From: Micromonosporaceae bacterium KJ-029
GTDB lineage: Bacteria > Actinomycetota > Actinomycetes > Mycobacteriales > Micromonosporaceae
NCBI GenBank assembly: GCA_005402585.1
Contig: BIFP01000022.1
Coordinates: 124,001-188,000, forward strand
Direction of reading: 5' to 3'
Length of the DNA: 64,000 bases
Part shown: piece by piece, positions 24,158-32,900 of the stretch
Numbering within the stretch: position 1 is the first letter of the stretch
Layout: each line of letters starts with the position of its first letter
Notes under the pieces: generated by a model
Told to the model about the DNA's origin: nothing
Databases searched by the model: none
The model's input: the letters and a program-made list of their open reading frames with translations, nothing else
Program-made: the position numbers and the translations under genes

Positions 24158-24333
24158 CGCACACTCTCCAGAAACCGGGCCACGCTCGCGCGGGCCTGCC
24201 GACTGGTCGCCCAATCCACCTGCCAGCACGGGTACGGCGTCAGCCGTGACCACCACACCCGGCAGCCGACACACATACCGTCGAGCCCTCGTACGTGTAC
24301 CGCGAGGATTGTCTGCTCCGGCCCGCCGATCAC
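24154..24333 (-). CDS. Conserved short hypothetical protein (59 aa)
   Basis: A 59-residue gene that falls below common length cut-offs. The GTG at 24333 overlaps the upstream stop (GTGA) and its own TGA overlaps the next GTG. The peptide has a compact Cys/Trp-rich core, GLDGMCVGCRVWWSRL, then PYPCWQVDWATSRQARAS, a pattern I know from short actinobacterial proteins in the same gene order. The CxxC and further Cys suggest a small zinc-binding protein. Function is unknown. Confidence 0.75.
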   Translation of the reverse strand: MIGGPEQTILAVHVRGLDGMCVGCRVWWSRLTPYPCWQVDWATSRQARASVARFLESVR

Positions 24334-24701
24334 TGCCCACCCTCCTGCGGCCAGTGATCACGATTGATCGGAATCCGATGCCGGGCATGACAGGGCAAGT
24401 CGGCTCCGCACCGGCAGACCCGCCGCCACCGCCGCCAACACCAGACCGGCCGATGCCGCCGGGCAAAGGTCAACGCGGCAGCCGACAGGTACTCGTCGTA
24501 CGAGACGCGCCGCTCCAGCGACACCGAAGCATCCCTGCCGGCTGCCCGGTGCTGTTGTCCGCCTCGCGCCTGGTCCAACAACCGCCGCCGGGCGGCCTCC
24601 TGCTCCATCGTCTGGATGCGCTGTCCGAAGCCGGAGACAGCCGGCGGCGACGGGAAGTACCGGCTGACGATTCGCCGCAGGAGTCCAATAGCCACCGTCA
24701 T
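24330..24701 (-). CDS. Conserved hypothetical protein (XRE-regulator satellite)
   Basis: A 123-residue basic protein starting at the ATG of MTVAIGLLRR. The N-terminal half contains a Glu/Arg-rich helix (QEAARRRLLDQARGG); the C-terminal half has YLSAAALTFARRHRPVW followed by CRCGADLPCHARHRIPINR, a recurring signature of small actinobacterial proteins near XRE regulators with TPR-like domains. It is coupled to the 59-aa gene by a GTGA overlap. Its role is unknown; the Cys/His cluster could bind zinc. Confidence 0.78.
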   Translation of the reverse strand: MTVAIGLLRRIVSRYFPSPPAVSGFGQRIQTMEQEAARRRLLDQARGGQQHRAAGRDASVSLERRVSYDEYLSAAALTFARRHRPVWCWRRWRRVCRCGADLPCHARHRIPINRDHWPQEGGQ

Positions 24702-24824
24702 GTGTCCGGCCCTCCGTCTTGAGGGCACGGAGGGACACCTGCTGATGTGCCTCGTTCCGCGCCCGGGTGCAGTGAGGTCCAGCGTCACGCCGCGCGCGTC
24801 ATCGATCCAGAAGGTGACTGTCCG

Positions 24825-26021
24825 CTAACCAGGTGTGCTGTCCGCTGATGGTCGACGTCCAGGGGCGTACTCGATGCACAGGTCACGCAATGTCGCCGCC
24901 TCTGGTGCCCCCGACTGCTCCACCTTCGTCAGCAATTCCGCAGCCCGCCACCAGTTCGACGGCACCACCCGCCCGGACGCCACAGCCTGCGCCCCAAGAG
25001 CGACCGCCTCATCCGGCTGGCCTGCGGCGACCAGGGCAAGACCAAGATCGAGACGGGCCGACGCGGACCGGCGGGGCCGCGCTCCCCCGTCGCCGTGCGG
25101 GTCTAGGTCGGCCAACACAGCCCGCGCTACCTGCTCGGCACCTGGGTCACCCGCCCACGCCAATGTCGTGGCCGTATAGGCGGCGGCCTTGGCCGGGTCG
25201 TAGCGATAGTGGTGCTCGGCTCGCTCAGGAACGGGCAGATTCGCCGTCAGCCGCTCGACCCGGTCCAACGCTCGCCGGGTAGCACTGATGTCCCCCATCC
25301 GCGCCCACGCACGAGCCTCCTGAGCAGTCGCCTGAATGCACGCAGAGCTGCCGTTCGGGGCGATTCGTTGAGCTTGGTGGGAAAGATCGAGTGCCTGCCG
25401 GTAGTCGCCCTGGGTCAACACGTCCCAGGCCCGGGTTTCCAGACACCAAGCCTGGATCTCGGCGTGCTCGGCGTGCTCGGCGAGATCACGGGCGGCTCTC
25501 AAGTGGGCAGCCGCTGCGTGCCGCTGCCGCAGGTCGATGTGGACGGTGGCCCGCAGCACCGCCAACCAGCCGCCAGCGATCAACAACCGCCGCTGTTGAA
25601 CAAGCGTGACCCGTCCATCCAGCAACCGCCCGACATAGGCGAGGTGCCGCCGCACCAGCGGCAAAAGATCAGCCGGGGCCACCGTCGGATAGGAACTGGC
25701 AAGGTCGTCAACGCCCTGCTCGATCCGATCGAGCACTTCTCTGCTGACATCACTGGCGGCAACCCGCGCCCGCAGTTCGCCGGCCTCGGCCGCATGGTCG
25801 ATCGGCGCATCGACCAAGCGAGCAAGCACGCCTCCCGCGCCGAGAATCCGGTCCAGGTGGCCCGCCGTGTCGACTGTTGGAGCCTTGAGCCCTGCCTCCA
25901 ACTCGTGCAGATGGCTCTTACTCCGATGGGCGAGCTGCCCGAGGGAACGGAGCGACAGACCACGCCGCTCCCGAAACTCACGCAGAGCTACACCGAAGCG
26001 CGGATCGACGGATGAGGCCAT
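24825..26021 (-). CDS. XRE-family regulator with helical repeat domain
   Basis: A 398-residue regulator. The N-terminal helix-turn-helix (about 8-62, with LREFRERRGLSLRSLGQLA and KSHLHELEAG) is of the XRE/Cro type. The remaining 330 residues are alpha-helical and TPR-like (for example AIQAWCLETRAWDVLTQGDY and ARLDLGLALVAAGQPDEA), as in large actinobacterial XRE proteins that often regulate development or specialised metabolism. It reads toward the three satellite genes with a 123-nt gap, so they may be its targets. Signals sensed are unknown. Confidence 0.88.
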   Translation of the reverse strand: MASSVDPRFGVALREFRERRGLSLRSLGQLAHRSKSHLHELEAGLKAPTVDTAGHLDRILGAGGVLARLVDAPIDHAAEAGELRARVAASDVSREVLDRIEQGVDDLASSYPTVAPADLLPLVRRHLAYVGRLLDGRVTLVQQRRLLIAGGWLAVLRATVHIDLRQRHAAAAHLRAARDLAEHAEHAEIQAWCLETRAWDVLTQGDYRQALDLSHQAQRIAPNGSSACIQATAQEARAWARMGDISATRRALDRVERLTANLPVPERAEHHYRYDPAKAAAYTATTLAWAGDPGAEQVARAVLADLDPHGDGGARPRRSASARLDLGLALVAAGQPDEAVALGAQAVASGRVVPSNWWRAAELLTKVEQSGAPEAATLRDLCIEYAPGRRPSADSTPG

Positions 26022-26385
26022 AGCGCCGCTCCAAGCTCAAGGGGCCAGACGAACTCACCCGGCCGCCACCCCGTCGACGGTACCCCGACACGTCGCGCAT
26101 CCGATGACCCCCAGCTCGTACGTTCTGGGCGCTTCGTCCGGCAGGATCTGCTGGGCCCCGGATCTTGCTTAGAGAGACCGGCAATAGGGCGGCGGAGGCG
26201 AGGCGGGTCCTGGCCGAGGATGGCAAGGCGGAGAAGGAGGCCATGCCGGTGTTGCATGGCCGACGACGACAACGCCGCCAGCCGAAGCGCCAGGGCGCGC
26301 CGCAGCCCCGCCAGTCCTATTGCCGGTCGCTCTTATTCCCCAGACCGCGAGCGGTTGGCAGCCGACACCCTGGCAAGCTTCCGCT
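26022..26385. other. Intergenic region upstream of the XRE regulator
   Basis: About 360 nt holding the promoter side of the XRE gene and of the divergent 72-aa gene. It contains the first copy of a 26-nt direct repeat (26115-26140). Open frames on both strands here are Arg/Ser-rich and look like chance frames. Confidence 0.4.
26115..26140 (+). repeat. 26-nt direct repeat, copy 1
   Basis: The core gttctgggcgcttcgtc (17 nt) is identical to that at 26785-26801; over 26 nt the two copies differ at three positions. The copies are 663 nt apart in the same orientation and bracket the 72-aa gene. It could be a remnant of an attachment site or duplication. Confidence 0.5.
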
Positions 26386-26604
26386 ATGCCGCCTGAACCG
26401 GAATCCTGGACGATCAAGCACTTCTCGCAAGCGAACCCGGTCGGCCCCGGCCAGGACAGCGTCCCCGCGCTGCTCCGCCGCATTGCGGACAGCATCGATG
26501 AGCGCCCCGGCATCGAGGTCCAGGACGTCGTCCTGCACAGCGAGGTAACCGCCGACGGTGACTGGTGGTCGGCCACCGTCTACTTTCACGACCGGTCGGT
26601 CTAG
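26386..26604 (+). CDS. Conserved hypothetical protein (72 aa)
   Basis: A 72-residue acidic protein from the ATG of MPPEPESW. The pattern SVPALLRRIADSIDE, then VQDVVLHSEVTADGDWW and TVYFHD, recurs in small actinobacterial proteins of unknown role. The start is placed at 26386 because the sequence upstream in frame is not protein-like. It stands alone on the plus strand between two copies of a 26-nt direct repeat. Confidence 0.75.
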   Translation: MPPEPESWTIKHFSQANPVGPGQDSVPALLRRIADSIDERPGIEVQDVVLHSEVTADGDWWSATVYFHDRSV

Positions 26605-26777
26605 CGGAATCCGGCGTACAGGTCGACCCGCCCGTCGCCCACCGGTCAGCCGCCCTCTTGTGGTGGCTGACCTGCTGTTTCTTCGGGTGCTGCTGGTCAT
26701 CCCCGGTCATCTTTGGTCGGCGCTTGACGGCCCAGCGGCGGCCCGGACGGCCCACAGACGGCCCAGTCGACCCCTCG

Positions 26778-26803
26778 CTTGTAAGTTCTGGGCGCTTCGT
26801 CTG
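26778..26803 (+). repeat. 26-nt direct repeat, copy 2
   Basis: Second copy of the repeat at 26115-26140, sharing the exact 17-nt core gttctgggcgcttcgtc. It lies downstream of the 72-aa gene in the same orientation as copy 1. Confidence 0.5.
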
Positions 26804-26902
26804 CGATTGTCCGCACCCGGCGCCTGGCGGATGTCCTCGTCCCGGCCGGTTGCTGTCACCGTTGCTGTCGACAGCTTCTCCCACCGCGCGCTACCACGCC
26901 GC

Positions 26903-26908
26903 TAACAT
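26903..26908 (+). promoter_or_regulatory. -10 box (TAACAT), leaderless promoter
   Basis: TAACAT fits the actinobacterial TANNNT -10 consensus and is separated from the ATG at 26915 by 6 nt, so transcription should begin at or next to the start codon. No ribosome-binding site is present, consistent with a leaderless transcript. Confidence 0.5.
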
Positions 26909-26914
26909 GCGGGC

Positions 26915-27277
26915 ATGTGCCGGTACGCCGAGATCACTTACAAGGTCCACTACGTCTGCGTGCCGTGCCGTCGTAGTCACAAGTACGCCTGGGACGGCGC
27001 GAAGCACCCATGCACGTCGTGTCGACAGCCGATGGTCTTTGCTGGGCACGACTTCGCGGCCCCCCGTCGGCGGAACGACTCCGGGTGGGCCGCAGTTGCA
27101 GCAGTTCTCGGGGCGGGACTGCGCTACGAGGGCTTCGAGGTCTGCGGGTGCTCGCGGGAGCCGAAGTTCCGGCCACGGACACGCGCCCAAGTCCGGATGC
27201 GGCGGCGGGCCGCCAGTCGCCTTGGGTTGTCGGAGGCTGAGGTACTGGCTACCCGGGATCCCTACGACCTTGCTTGA
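26915..27277 (+). CDS. Conserved hypothetical zinc-ribbon-like protein
   Basis: A 120-residue protein that belongs to a small actinobacterial family of unknown role (sometimes mis-named deoxyxylulose-phosphate synthase). Two CxxC pairs in YVCVPCRRSHKY and HPCTSCRQPM (about 14-40) should form a zinc ribbon; GHDFAAPRRRNDSGW follows, and the C-terminal half is basic (FRPRTRAQVRMRRRAA). Nucleic-acid binding is possible from this composition. A TAACAT box directly upstream suggests a leaderless transcript. Its end overlaps the convergent gene by 16 nt. Confidence 0.8.
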   Translation: MCRYAEITYKVHYVCVPCRRSHKYAWDGAKHPCTSCRQPMVFAGHDFAAPRRRNDSGWAAVAAVLGAGLRYEGFEVCGCSREPKFRPRTRAQVRMRRRAASRLGLSEAEVLATRDPYDLA

Positions 27278-27576
27278 CACAGTGAGGCATGGAGAAGGTC
27301 GTCGTCCTTGGAGGCGATCCGGCTCGCTACGAACTCTTCTCCCAGTTCGCTACACAGCCGGCCGCGTGCCTCGTCAAGCCGCTGACCATAGTCGCGCGCG
27401 AAGATGAGCGGCTCGGCGTCGACGGCTCCCGTGATGCGGTAAAGCGCGGACCAGACAGCGGGGTCTTCGTCGACGATGCCGTCGAAGGACCTCGTGCCCA
27501 TAACCGTGTACAGCCAGTGCGAGAGCACAAGCGCCTGGTCTCGACTGAGCGTGATCGTCACTTCATCGTCCGACAT
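27262..27576 (-). CDS. Hypothetical protein
   Basis: A 104-residue acidic soluble protein beginning MSDDEVTITLSRDQALVLSH, with WLYTVMGTRSF and DPAVWSALYRITGAVDAE. The composition is protein-like and the region upstream has TAACCT seven nt before the ATG (27584-27589), fitting a leaderless promoter. I recognise no domain; similar short proteins with a helical N-terminus occur singly in actinobacterial genomes. Confidence 0.75.
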   Translation of the reverse strand: MSDDEVTITLSRDQALVLSHWLYTVMGTRSFDGIVDEDPAVWSALYRITGAVDAEPLIFARDYGQRLDEARGRLCSELGEEFVASRIASKDDDLLHASLCQARS

Positions 27577-27583
27577 GCCGGCC

Positions 27584-27589
27584 AGGTTA
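27584..27589 (-). promoter_or_regulatory. -10 box (TAACCT), leaderless promoter
   Basis: On the minus strand TAACCT is followed by 7 nt and the ATG of the 104-aa gene. There is no Shine-Dalgarno sequence, which matches leaderless initiation. Confidence 0.45.
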
Positions 27590-27623
27590 GCCTCCTGGTG
27601 TCGCTGGTCTACGCCGACCGCTT

Positions 27624-27752
27624 CGGTATGAAAGAAGGATCAGTCCTCTCTGTGAGCTGGTGTCAGAGGTACCGTGAGCTGCCAGAAGGGTCCACGCTAG
27701 TCCCTGTGCGTCCGGCAGAGTCCGTCCCCGTCGTCACTCACTTCGTCACCGA
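27624..27752 (+). repeat. Diverged ~130-nt direct repeat, copy A
   Basis: This stretch aligns almost without gaps to 28537-28664 (shared blocks gaaagaa, gtgagctgcc, gtccac, cgtccggc, gtcgtcac and further positions between). I estimate roughly 70% identity by eye. It lies directly before the small membrane-protein gene at 27776. Confidence 0.5.
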
Positions 27753-27775
27753 ACTGATCGACATACACTGCTGCC

Positions 27776-27988
27776 ATGCGGCGACGGGATGTGCTCTGGT
27801 GGGCCTTGTTCGGCGCAGCCGTCTCGGCCTGGCTCGCCGTCGGCATCTGGATCCACCTCGGCGGGGAGCCACCTCACCTGCTCTTTGCGGTCGGATCCGC
27901 CTGCGCGGTCGCTCTGTCTGCGGCTTTCCACATCTTCCGCGTGCGAGGCATCTGGCCGAAGCGCCGACGCGATGGTGTCAGACGTTGA
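27776..27988 (+). CDS. Small membrane protein (70 aa)
   Basis: A 70-residue protein with two transmembrane helices, LWWALFGAAVSAWLAVGIWI (about 7-26) and LLFAVGSACAVALSAAFHIF (about 35-54), and a basic C-terminal tail GIWPKRRRDGVRR that should stay in the cytoplasm. It follows repeat copy A. The function is not recognisable. Confidence 0.7.
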   Translation: MRRRDVLWWALFGAAVSAWLAVGIWIHLGGEPPHLLFAVGSACAVALSAAFHIFRVRGIWPKRRRDGVRR

Positions 27989-28114
27989 AGCGGAACTGGG
28001 AGGGGCCTTCCCATAACCTGCGAGGATGTGCCTGCCGCGCTGGCCAGGACCGTCCGGGGTTTCACATCGTTGGTCGCTCCTTGACGTCATTTCACGCTGT
28101 CATGTGCCCCCTGT

Positions 28115-28866
28115 GTGCCCCAGCCCCGTCGGCCGCGCAACTACCACCGCCTTCGCGACAATGGCCGCGTGCTCGCCTACGTCCGTTGGTACTGGCCCGA
28201 TGACGACCTTTGGAACTACGAGAGCTGGATGCTGATCGGTGGGCGCTGCGCCACGTTGAGCTACGCGGATCGGACGGGATCTTCTTGGCGGCGGCGTCGC
28301 TTGCAGAGGTGCTCATCGCTCGTCGCTCAGAAACCGTGAGCGCGGTAGCCGAGTACGAACGGCGGTACGGGGTAGTGCCGGAAGTCCCGTTTCCTCCGCC
28401 CGGCTCCGCATTGGAACCTGCCCTGGAAAGCCTGTCCGCCGGAGAGTTCGAGCGTCTGTGGCGGGATGCTCGTCAGCAACTGGAACGGCCGACCAACGCG
28501 CTTGAGCGGCTGACCGTGGACCGGTACTTGACTCGTTCGTCCCGAAAGAACCATCAGCGGTCGCTGAGCTGCGCGAGTAGCCGGAGTGAGCTGCCGGAAC
28601 AGTCCACCACCGTCCGTGGGCGTCCGGCGTCGGCCGCCCCGGTCGTCACCCAGTTGGTCACCCAGCCCGATGTGTCTTGTGCCCCCTGTGTGCCCCACAG
28701 ACCCGTACCTCTCTCCGACCACAGCGTGAGGCAGAGGCGGCCCCGGCTACCGGCGCTCGCCGGCGTCCGTCTCCTTCCACAGCGCCTCGGTGTCAATCGG
28801 CTGGTCGCTGTCCTGGGCTGGTTTTGGGGCGGAGTCAACAGGAGGGCCAGCAAACCACCGCCGTGA
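28115..28866 (+). pseudogene. Frameshifted conserved hypothetical gene
   Basis: Two reading frames together encode one protein of a small actinobacterial family. The first frame (GTG at 28115) gives YVRWYWPDDDLWNYE; the second, entered at about 28222, gives ELDADRWALRHVELR and YERRYGVVPEVPFP, with AGEFERLWRDARQQL at the end. In intact relatives (from memory) these run on as WNYDELDADRW, so a single G appears to be missing at about 28220-28223. After the family's usual end near 28490 the frame stays open to 28866, through the repeat and antisense to the next gene, so the natural stop seems lost too. A sequencing error is the alternative to a real mutation. Confidence 0.6.
28537..28664 (+). repeat. 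Diverged ~130-nt direct repeat, copy B
   Basis: Counterpart of 27624-27752. It is followed at 28678-28697 by a 20-nt stretch (tgtgccccctgtgtgcccca) that is repeated exactly at 28103-28122, so the two loci share a second element as well. Confidence 0.5.
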
Positions 28867-29187
28867 CGACCGAGGCACCAGCAGCAATACGACGATGACC
28901 AAGGCTGCCAACATGGCTGCCCGCACCCACCCGATCTCTGCATGCTGAAGAAGGCCGAATATCAGGTTGCCGGCCATCGCCAAGACGACGACAACCTGGG
29001 CCAACGGGTTACCCCGCCACACGCCGTAGACCAAGGCGACGGCAACTGCTGTGGCGATCAGGTTACCGGTGACACTAGCGGCGTCGGTCCAAGGACCATA
29101 AGCGATGACGCTGGCGTAGCCCACGATCAGGACCGCCAGCGCCGCCAACACCGGGCGCGGCGGCCGGCGCGTTGTCTGCTGGATCAC
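28747..29187 (-). CDS. Membrane protein of unknown function
   Basis: A 146-residue protein with about four transmembrane helices (VLAALAVLIVGYASVIAYG, NLIATAVAVALVYGVW, VVVVLAMAGNLIFGLL and AAMLAALVIVVLLLVP) and a polar acidic C-terminal tail. The GTG at 29187 is preferred over the longer frame because the helix pattern starts shortly after it. It stands alone on the minus strand, convergent with the frameshifted gene. Family not recognised. Confidence 0.7.
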   Translation of the reverse strand: MIQQTTRRPPRPVLAALAVLIVGYASVIAYGPWTDAASVTGNLIATAVAVALVYGVWRGNPLAQVVVVLAMAGNLIFGLLQHAEIGWVRAAMLAALVIVVLLLVPRSSRRWFAGPPVDSAPKPAQDSDQPIDTEALWKETDAGERR

Positions 29188-29406
29188 CGGCGCATCGTAC
29201 GGTCGCAACCTGCCCTGCGCTGTCCCCACCCGCAGCCCTGGTTGCCACGCGGGCACTGTACCGATCGTGCATAGATCTCGATTTGAGCCTTGTTCCCGCG
29301 CGCGCCGTCAAGGTACCCACGAGGCACCCTCAGCTAGCACCATCCCGATGCTCCTGGGGCATTCGGCCGCTGGCCTTCCGCCGCCGGCCGCTGAGATCAT
29401 CATTCG

Positions 29407-29829
29407 ATGGATGAGCAGCGTCCGCATGTGGTCACGAGCGCGGCCGACGACGCGGTTGACCAGGAGGACATCTCTCAGAAGGTGGCGGTGTCCCTCCACA
29501 CCGCTCTGCGGCGTTGGGCCCTTGGCCTGGCCATCGGAACTCTCCTCGTCCTGGCCATGTCATGGCTCTACACCGACGGCTTACTCGCGATCCTCGGCGC
29601 GTTGGGCTTCGTACACCGCCAGCACGACCGGCGCTCACGCTGGGCTATCAGCGCAGCGTGGCTGACCGCAGTGCTGGCGGTGTTCGCTGCTGCCGCACTG
29701 TTGAAGGGCTGGCTACCACCGCAGCCGTGGGACGGCATACTGCTCGCCGGACTCGGCTCCCTCCTCGGAAGCGTCAGCTACGCAGCCGTAACCCAAACCG
29801 GCTTTAGGGCACCGCAAGCAGGCCGTTGA
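29407..29829 (+). CDS. Membrane protein of unknown function
   Basis: A 140-residue protein. An acidic, soluble N-terminus (about 1-35) is followed by helices ALGLAIGTLLVLAMSWLY, AISAAWLTAVLAVFAAAAL and WDGILLAGLGSLLGSVSYA, so three or four membrane passes. It is convergent with metH, whose stop lies 82 nt away. No domain is recognised. Confidence 0.7.
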   Translation: MDEQRPHVVTSAADDAVDQEDISQKVAVSLHTALRRWALGLAIGTLLVLAMSWLYTDGLLAILGALGFVHRQHDRRSRWAISAAWLTAVLAVFAAAALLKGWLPPQPWDGILLAGLGSLLGSVSYAAVTQTGFRAPQAGR

Positions 29830-29911
29830 CAGAGATAGAAGCGTCCACATCGCCGGCAGCCGGCTGACGGATCACAAGCTGACGGATCACAGGCGGCGGC
29901 ACCTGCGGTCG

Positions 29912-32900
29912 TCACTTCGCGTTGAAGTAGCTGGCCTCCGGGTGGTGGACCACGATGGCGTCGGTGGCCTGCTCCGGCACGAGCTGGAACTCCTCCGACA
30001 GCTGCACCCCGATCCGCTCGGCGCCCAGCAGCTCCACAATCTTCGCCCGGTCCTCCAGGTCGGGGCAGGCCGGGTAGCCGAACGCGTACCGGCAGCCCCG
30101 GTAGTCGGTACGCAGCAGGCCGGCCAGGTCCGCCGGGTCGTCGTCGGCGACGGTACGCCCGTCGGGGAGGGTCAGCTCGGCCCGGACCCGCTGGTGCCAG
30201 TACTCGGCGAGAGCCTCGGTCAGCTGCACGGACAGCCCGTGCACCTCCAGGTAGTCGCGGTACTCGTTGCGGGCGAACAGCTTGGCCGCGTACTCGCTGA
30301 CCGGCTGGCCGACGGTGACCAACTGCAACGCGACCACGTCGAGTTCCTCGCCGCGCGGGCGGAAGAAGTCGGCCAGGCACAGCCGCCGCTCCTGCCGCTG
30401 CCGGGGGAAGGAGAACCGGGCCCGCTCGGCGTGCCCGTTCTCGTCCAGCACCACCAGGTCGTTGCCCTCCGAGTAGGCCGGGTAGTAGCCGTACACCACC
30501 GCCGCTTCCAGCACCTGGTCGGCGATCAGCCGATCCAACCAGTAGCGCAGCCGCGGCCGCCCCTCGGTCTCCACCAGTTCCTCGTACGACGGCCCCTTGC
30601 CGCCCCGCGCGCCGCGCAACCCCCACTGGCCCATGAAGGTGGCCCGCTCGTCCAGCAGCGCCGCGTAGTCGGCCAGCGGTACGCCCTTGACCACCCGGGT
30701 ACCGAAGAACGGCGGGGCCGGTACCAGCGCGTCGGTGGCCACGTCGGAGCGCACCGAGGCGTCGTCCAGCTCCGGCAGCGACTCGGCGACCACCGCGCGT
30801 TGCCGCTCCCGGCGGGCTCGCCGGGCCGCCAGGGCCGCCTCCCGCTCGGCGTCGATCACCGGGGCGCCGCCACGCTTGGCGGCCATCACCCGGTCCATCA
30901 GGGACAGCCCCTCGAAGGCGTCCCGGGCGTAGTGCACCTGGCCGGGGAAGGTCGCCCGCAGGTCGTCCTCGACGTACGCGCGGGTCAGCGCCGCGCCGCC
31001 GAGCAGGACCGGCCAGCGCTCCGCGACCCCGCGCGTGGCCATCTCGGCCAGGTTCTCCTTCATGATGACCGTGCTCTTGACCAGCAGACCCGACATGCCG
31101 ATGGCGTCGGCCCGGTGCTGCTCGGCGGCGTCGAGGATGGCGGTGATCGGCTGCTTGATGCCGATGTTGACCACCTCGTAGCCGTTGTTGGACAGGATGA
31201 TGTCGACCAGGTTCTTGCCGATGTCGTGCACGTCGCCCTTGACCGTGGCGAGCACGATGCGGCCCTTGCCGCCGTCGTCGGCCTTCTCCATGTGCGGTTC
31301 GAGGTGCGCCACCGCGGTCTTCATCACCTCGGCCGACTGGAGCACGAACGGAAGCTGCATCTGGCCGGAGCCGAACAGCTCGCCGACGACCTTCATCCCG
31401 TCCAGCAGGATGTCGTTGATGATCACCAGCGGGGCCGTGCCGGCGGCCATCGCCGCGTCCAGGTCGGCCTCCAGGCCGTTGCGCTCGCCGTCGATGATCC
31501 GCCGCTTGAGCCGCTCGTCCAGCGGCAGGGCGGCCAGTTCCTCCGCCCGGGTGGCCCGCGCCGAGGCCGCGTCGACGCCCTCGAAGATCTCGATGAACCG
31601 CTGCACCGGGTCGTAGCCCTCACGGCGGCGGTCGTAGACCAGGTCGAGGGCGATCTCGCGCTGCTCGTCGGGGATCTTCGACATCGGCAGGATCTTGCTG
31701 GCATGCACGATCGCCGAGGTCAGCCCGGCCTGCACGCACTCGTGCAGGAAGACCGAGTTCAGCACCTGCCGGGCCGCCGGGTTCAGCCCGAAGGAGACGT
31801 TCGAGATGCCCAGGGTGAAGTTGACTCCCGGCCAGCGGCGGGCGATCTCCCGGATCGCCTCGATCGTCTCGATGCCGTCGCGGCGGGTCTCCTCCTGACC
31901 GGTGGCGATCGGGAAGGTCAGCGCGTCAATGAGAATGTCGGAGCGGTGCATCCCCCACCGGCCGGTGAGATCCTCGATCAGGCGCTCGGCGACGCGTACC
32001 TTCCACTCCGCCGTCCGCGCCTGCCCCTCCTCGTCGATGAGCAGCGCCACCACCGCGGCGCCGTGCTCGGCGACCACCGGCATCACCCGGGCGTACCGGG
32101 ACTCCGGGCCGTCGCCGTCCTCGAAGTTCACCGAGTTGACCACGCACCGCCCGCCGAGCATCTCCAGCCCGGCCTCGATCACCCCCGGCTCGGTCGAGTC
32201 CAGCATGATCGGCAGCGTGGAGGCGGTGGCGAACCGCCCGGCCAGCTCGCGCATGTCGGTGGTGCCGTCACGGCCGACGTAGTCGACGCAGAGATCCAGC
32301 AGGTGCGAGCCGTCGCGGGCCTGACCACGGGCAATCTCCACACAGGACTGCCAGTCGGCCGCGAGCATCGCCTCCCGGAACGCCTTGGAGCCGTTGGCGT
32401 TGGTCCGCTCCCCCACCATCAGCACGCTGGCGTCCTGGGCGAACGGCACATGGTGGTAGATCGAGGAGACGCCCGGATCGTTGCGCGGCTCACGCGGGCC
32501 CGGCCCGGTGCCGTGCAGCCGTTCGGCGAGCAGGCGGATGTGCTCGGGGGTGGTGCCGCAACAGCCGCCGATCAGCGAGACGCCGTACTCGGTGACGAAG
32601 CGTTCCAGGGCGTCGGCCAGTTCGACCGGGGTCAGCGGGTACACCGCGCCGTCGGCGGTCAGTTGCGGGAGACCGGCGTTCGGCATCACCGACAACGGCA
32701 CCCGGGCGTGCTGAGACAGGTAGCGCAGGTGCTCGCTCATCTCCGCCGGCCCGGTGGCGCAGTTCAGCCCGATCAGGTCGACGCCGAGCGGCTCGATCGC
32801 GGTCAGCGCGGCGCCGATCTCGCTGCCGAGCAGCATGGTGCCGGTGGTCTCCACGGTGACGTGGCAGATCAGGGCGACCTTTCGCCCCAGCTCCGCCATC

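Larger units (their letters stand above)
26605..26914. other. Intergenic region with short repeats
   Basis: About 310 nt with no convincing gene. It includes several copies of cggccca within 26730-26770, the second 26-nt direct repeat (26778-26803), and a TAACAT box at 26903-26908, six nt before the ATG of the next gene, typical of a leaderless promoter. Confidence 0.4.
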
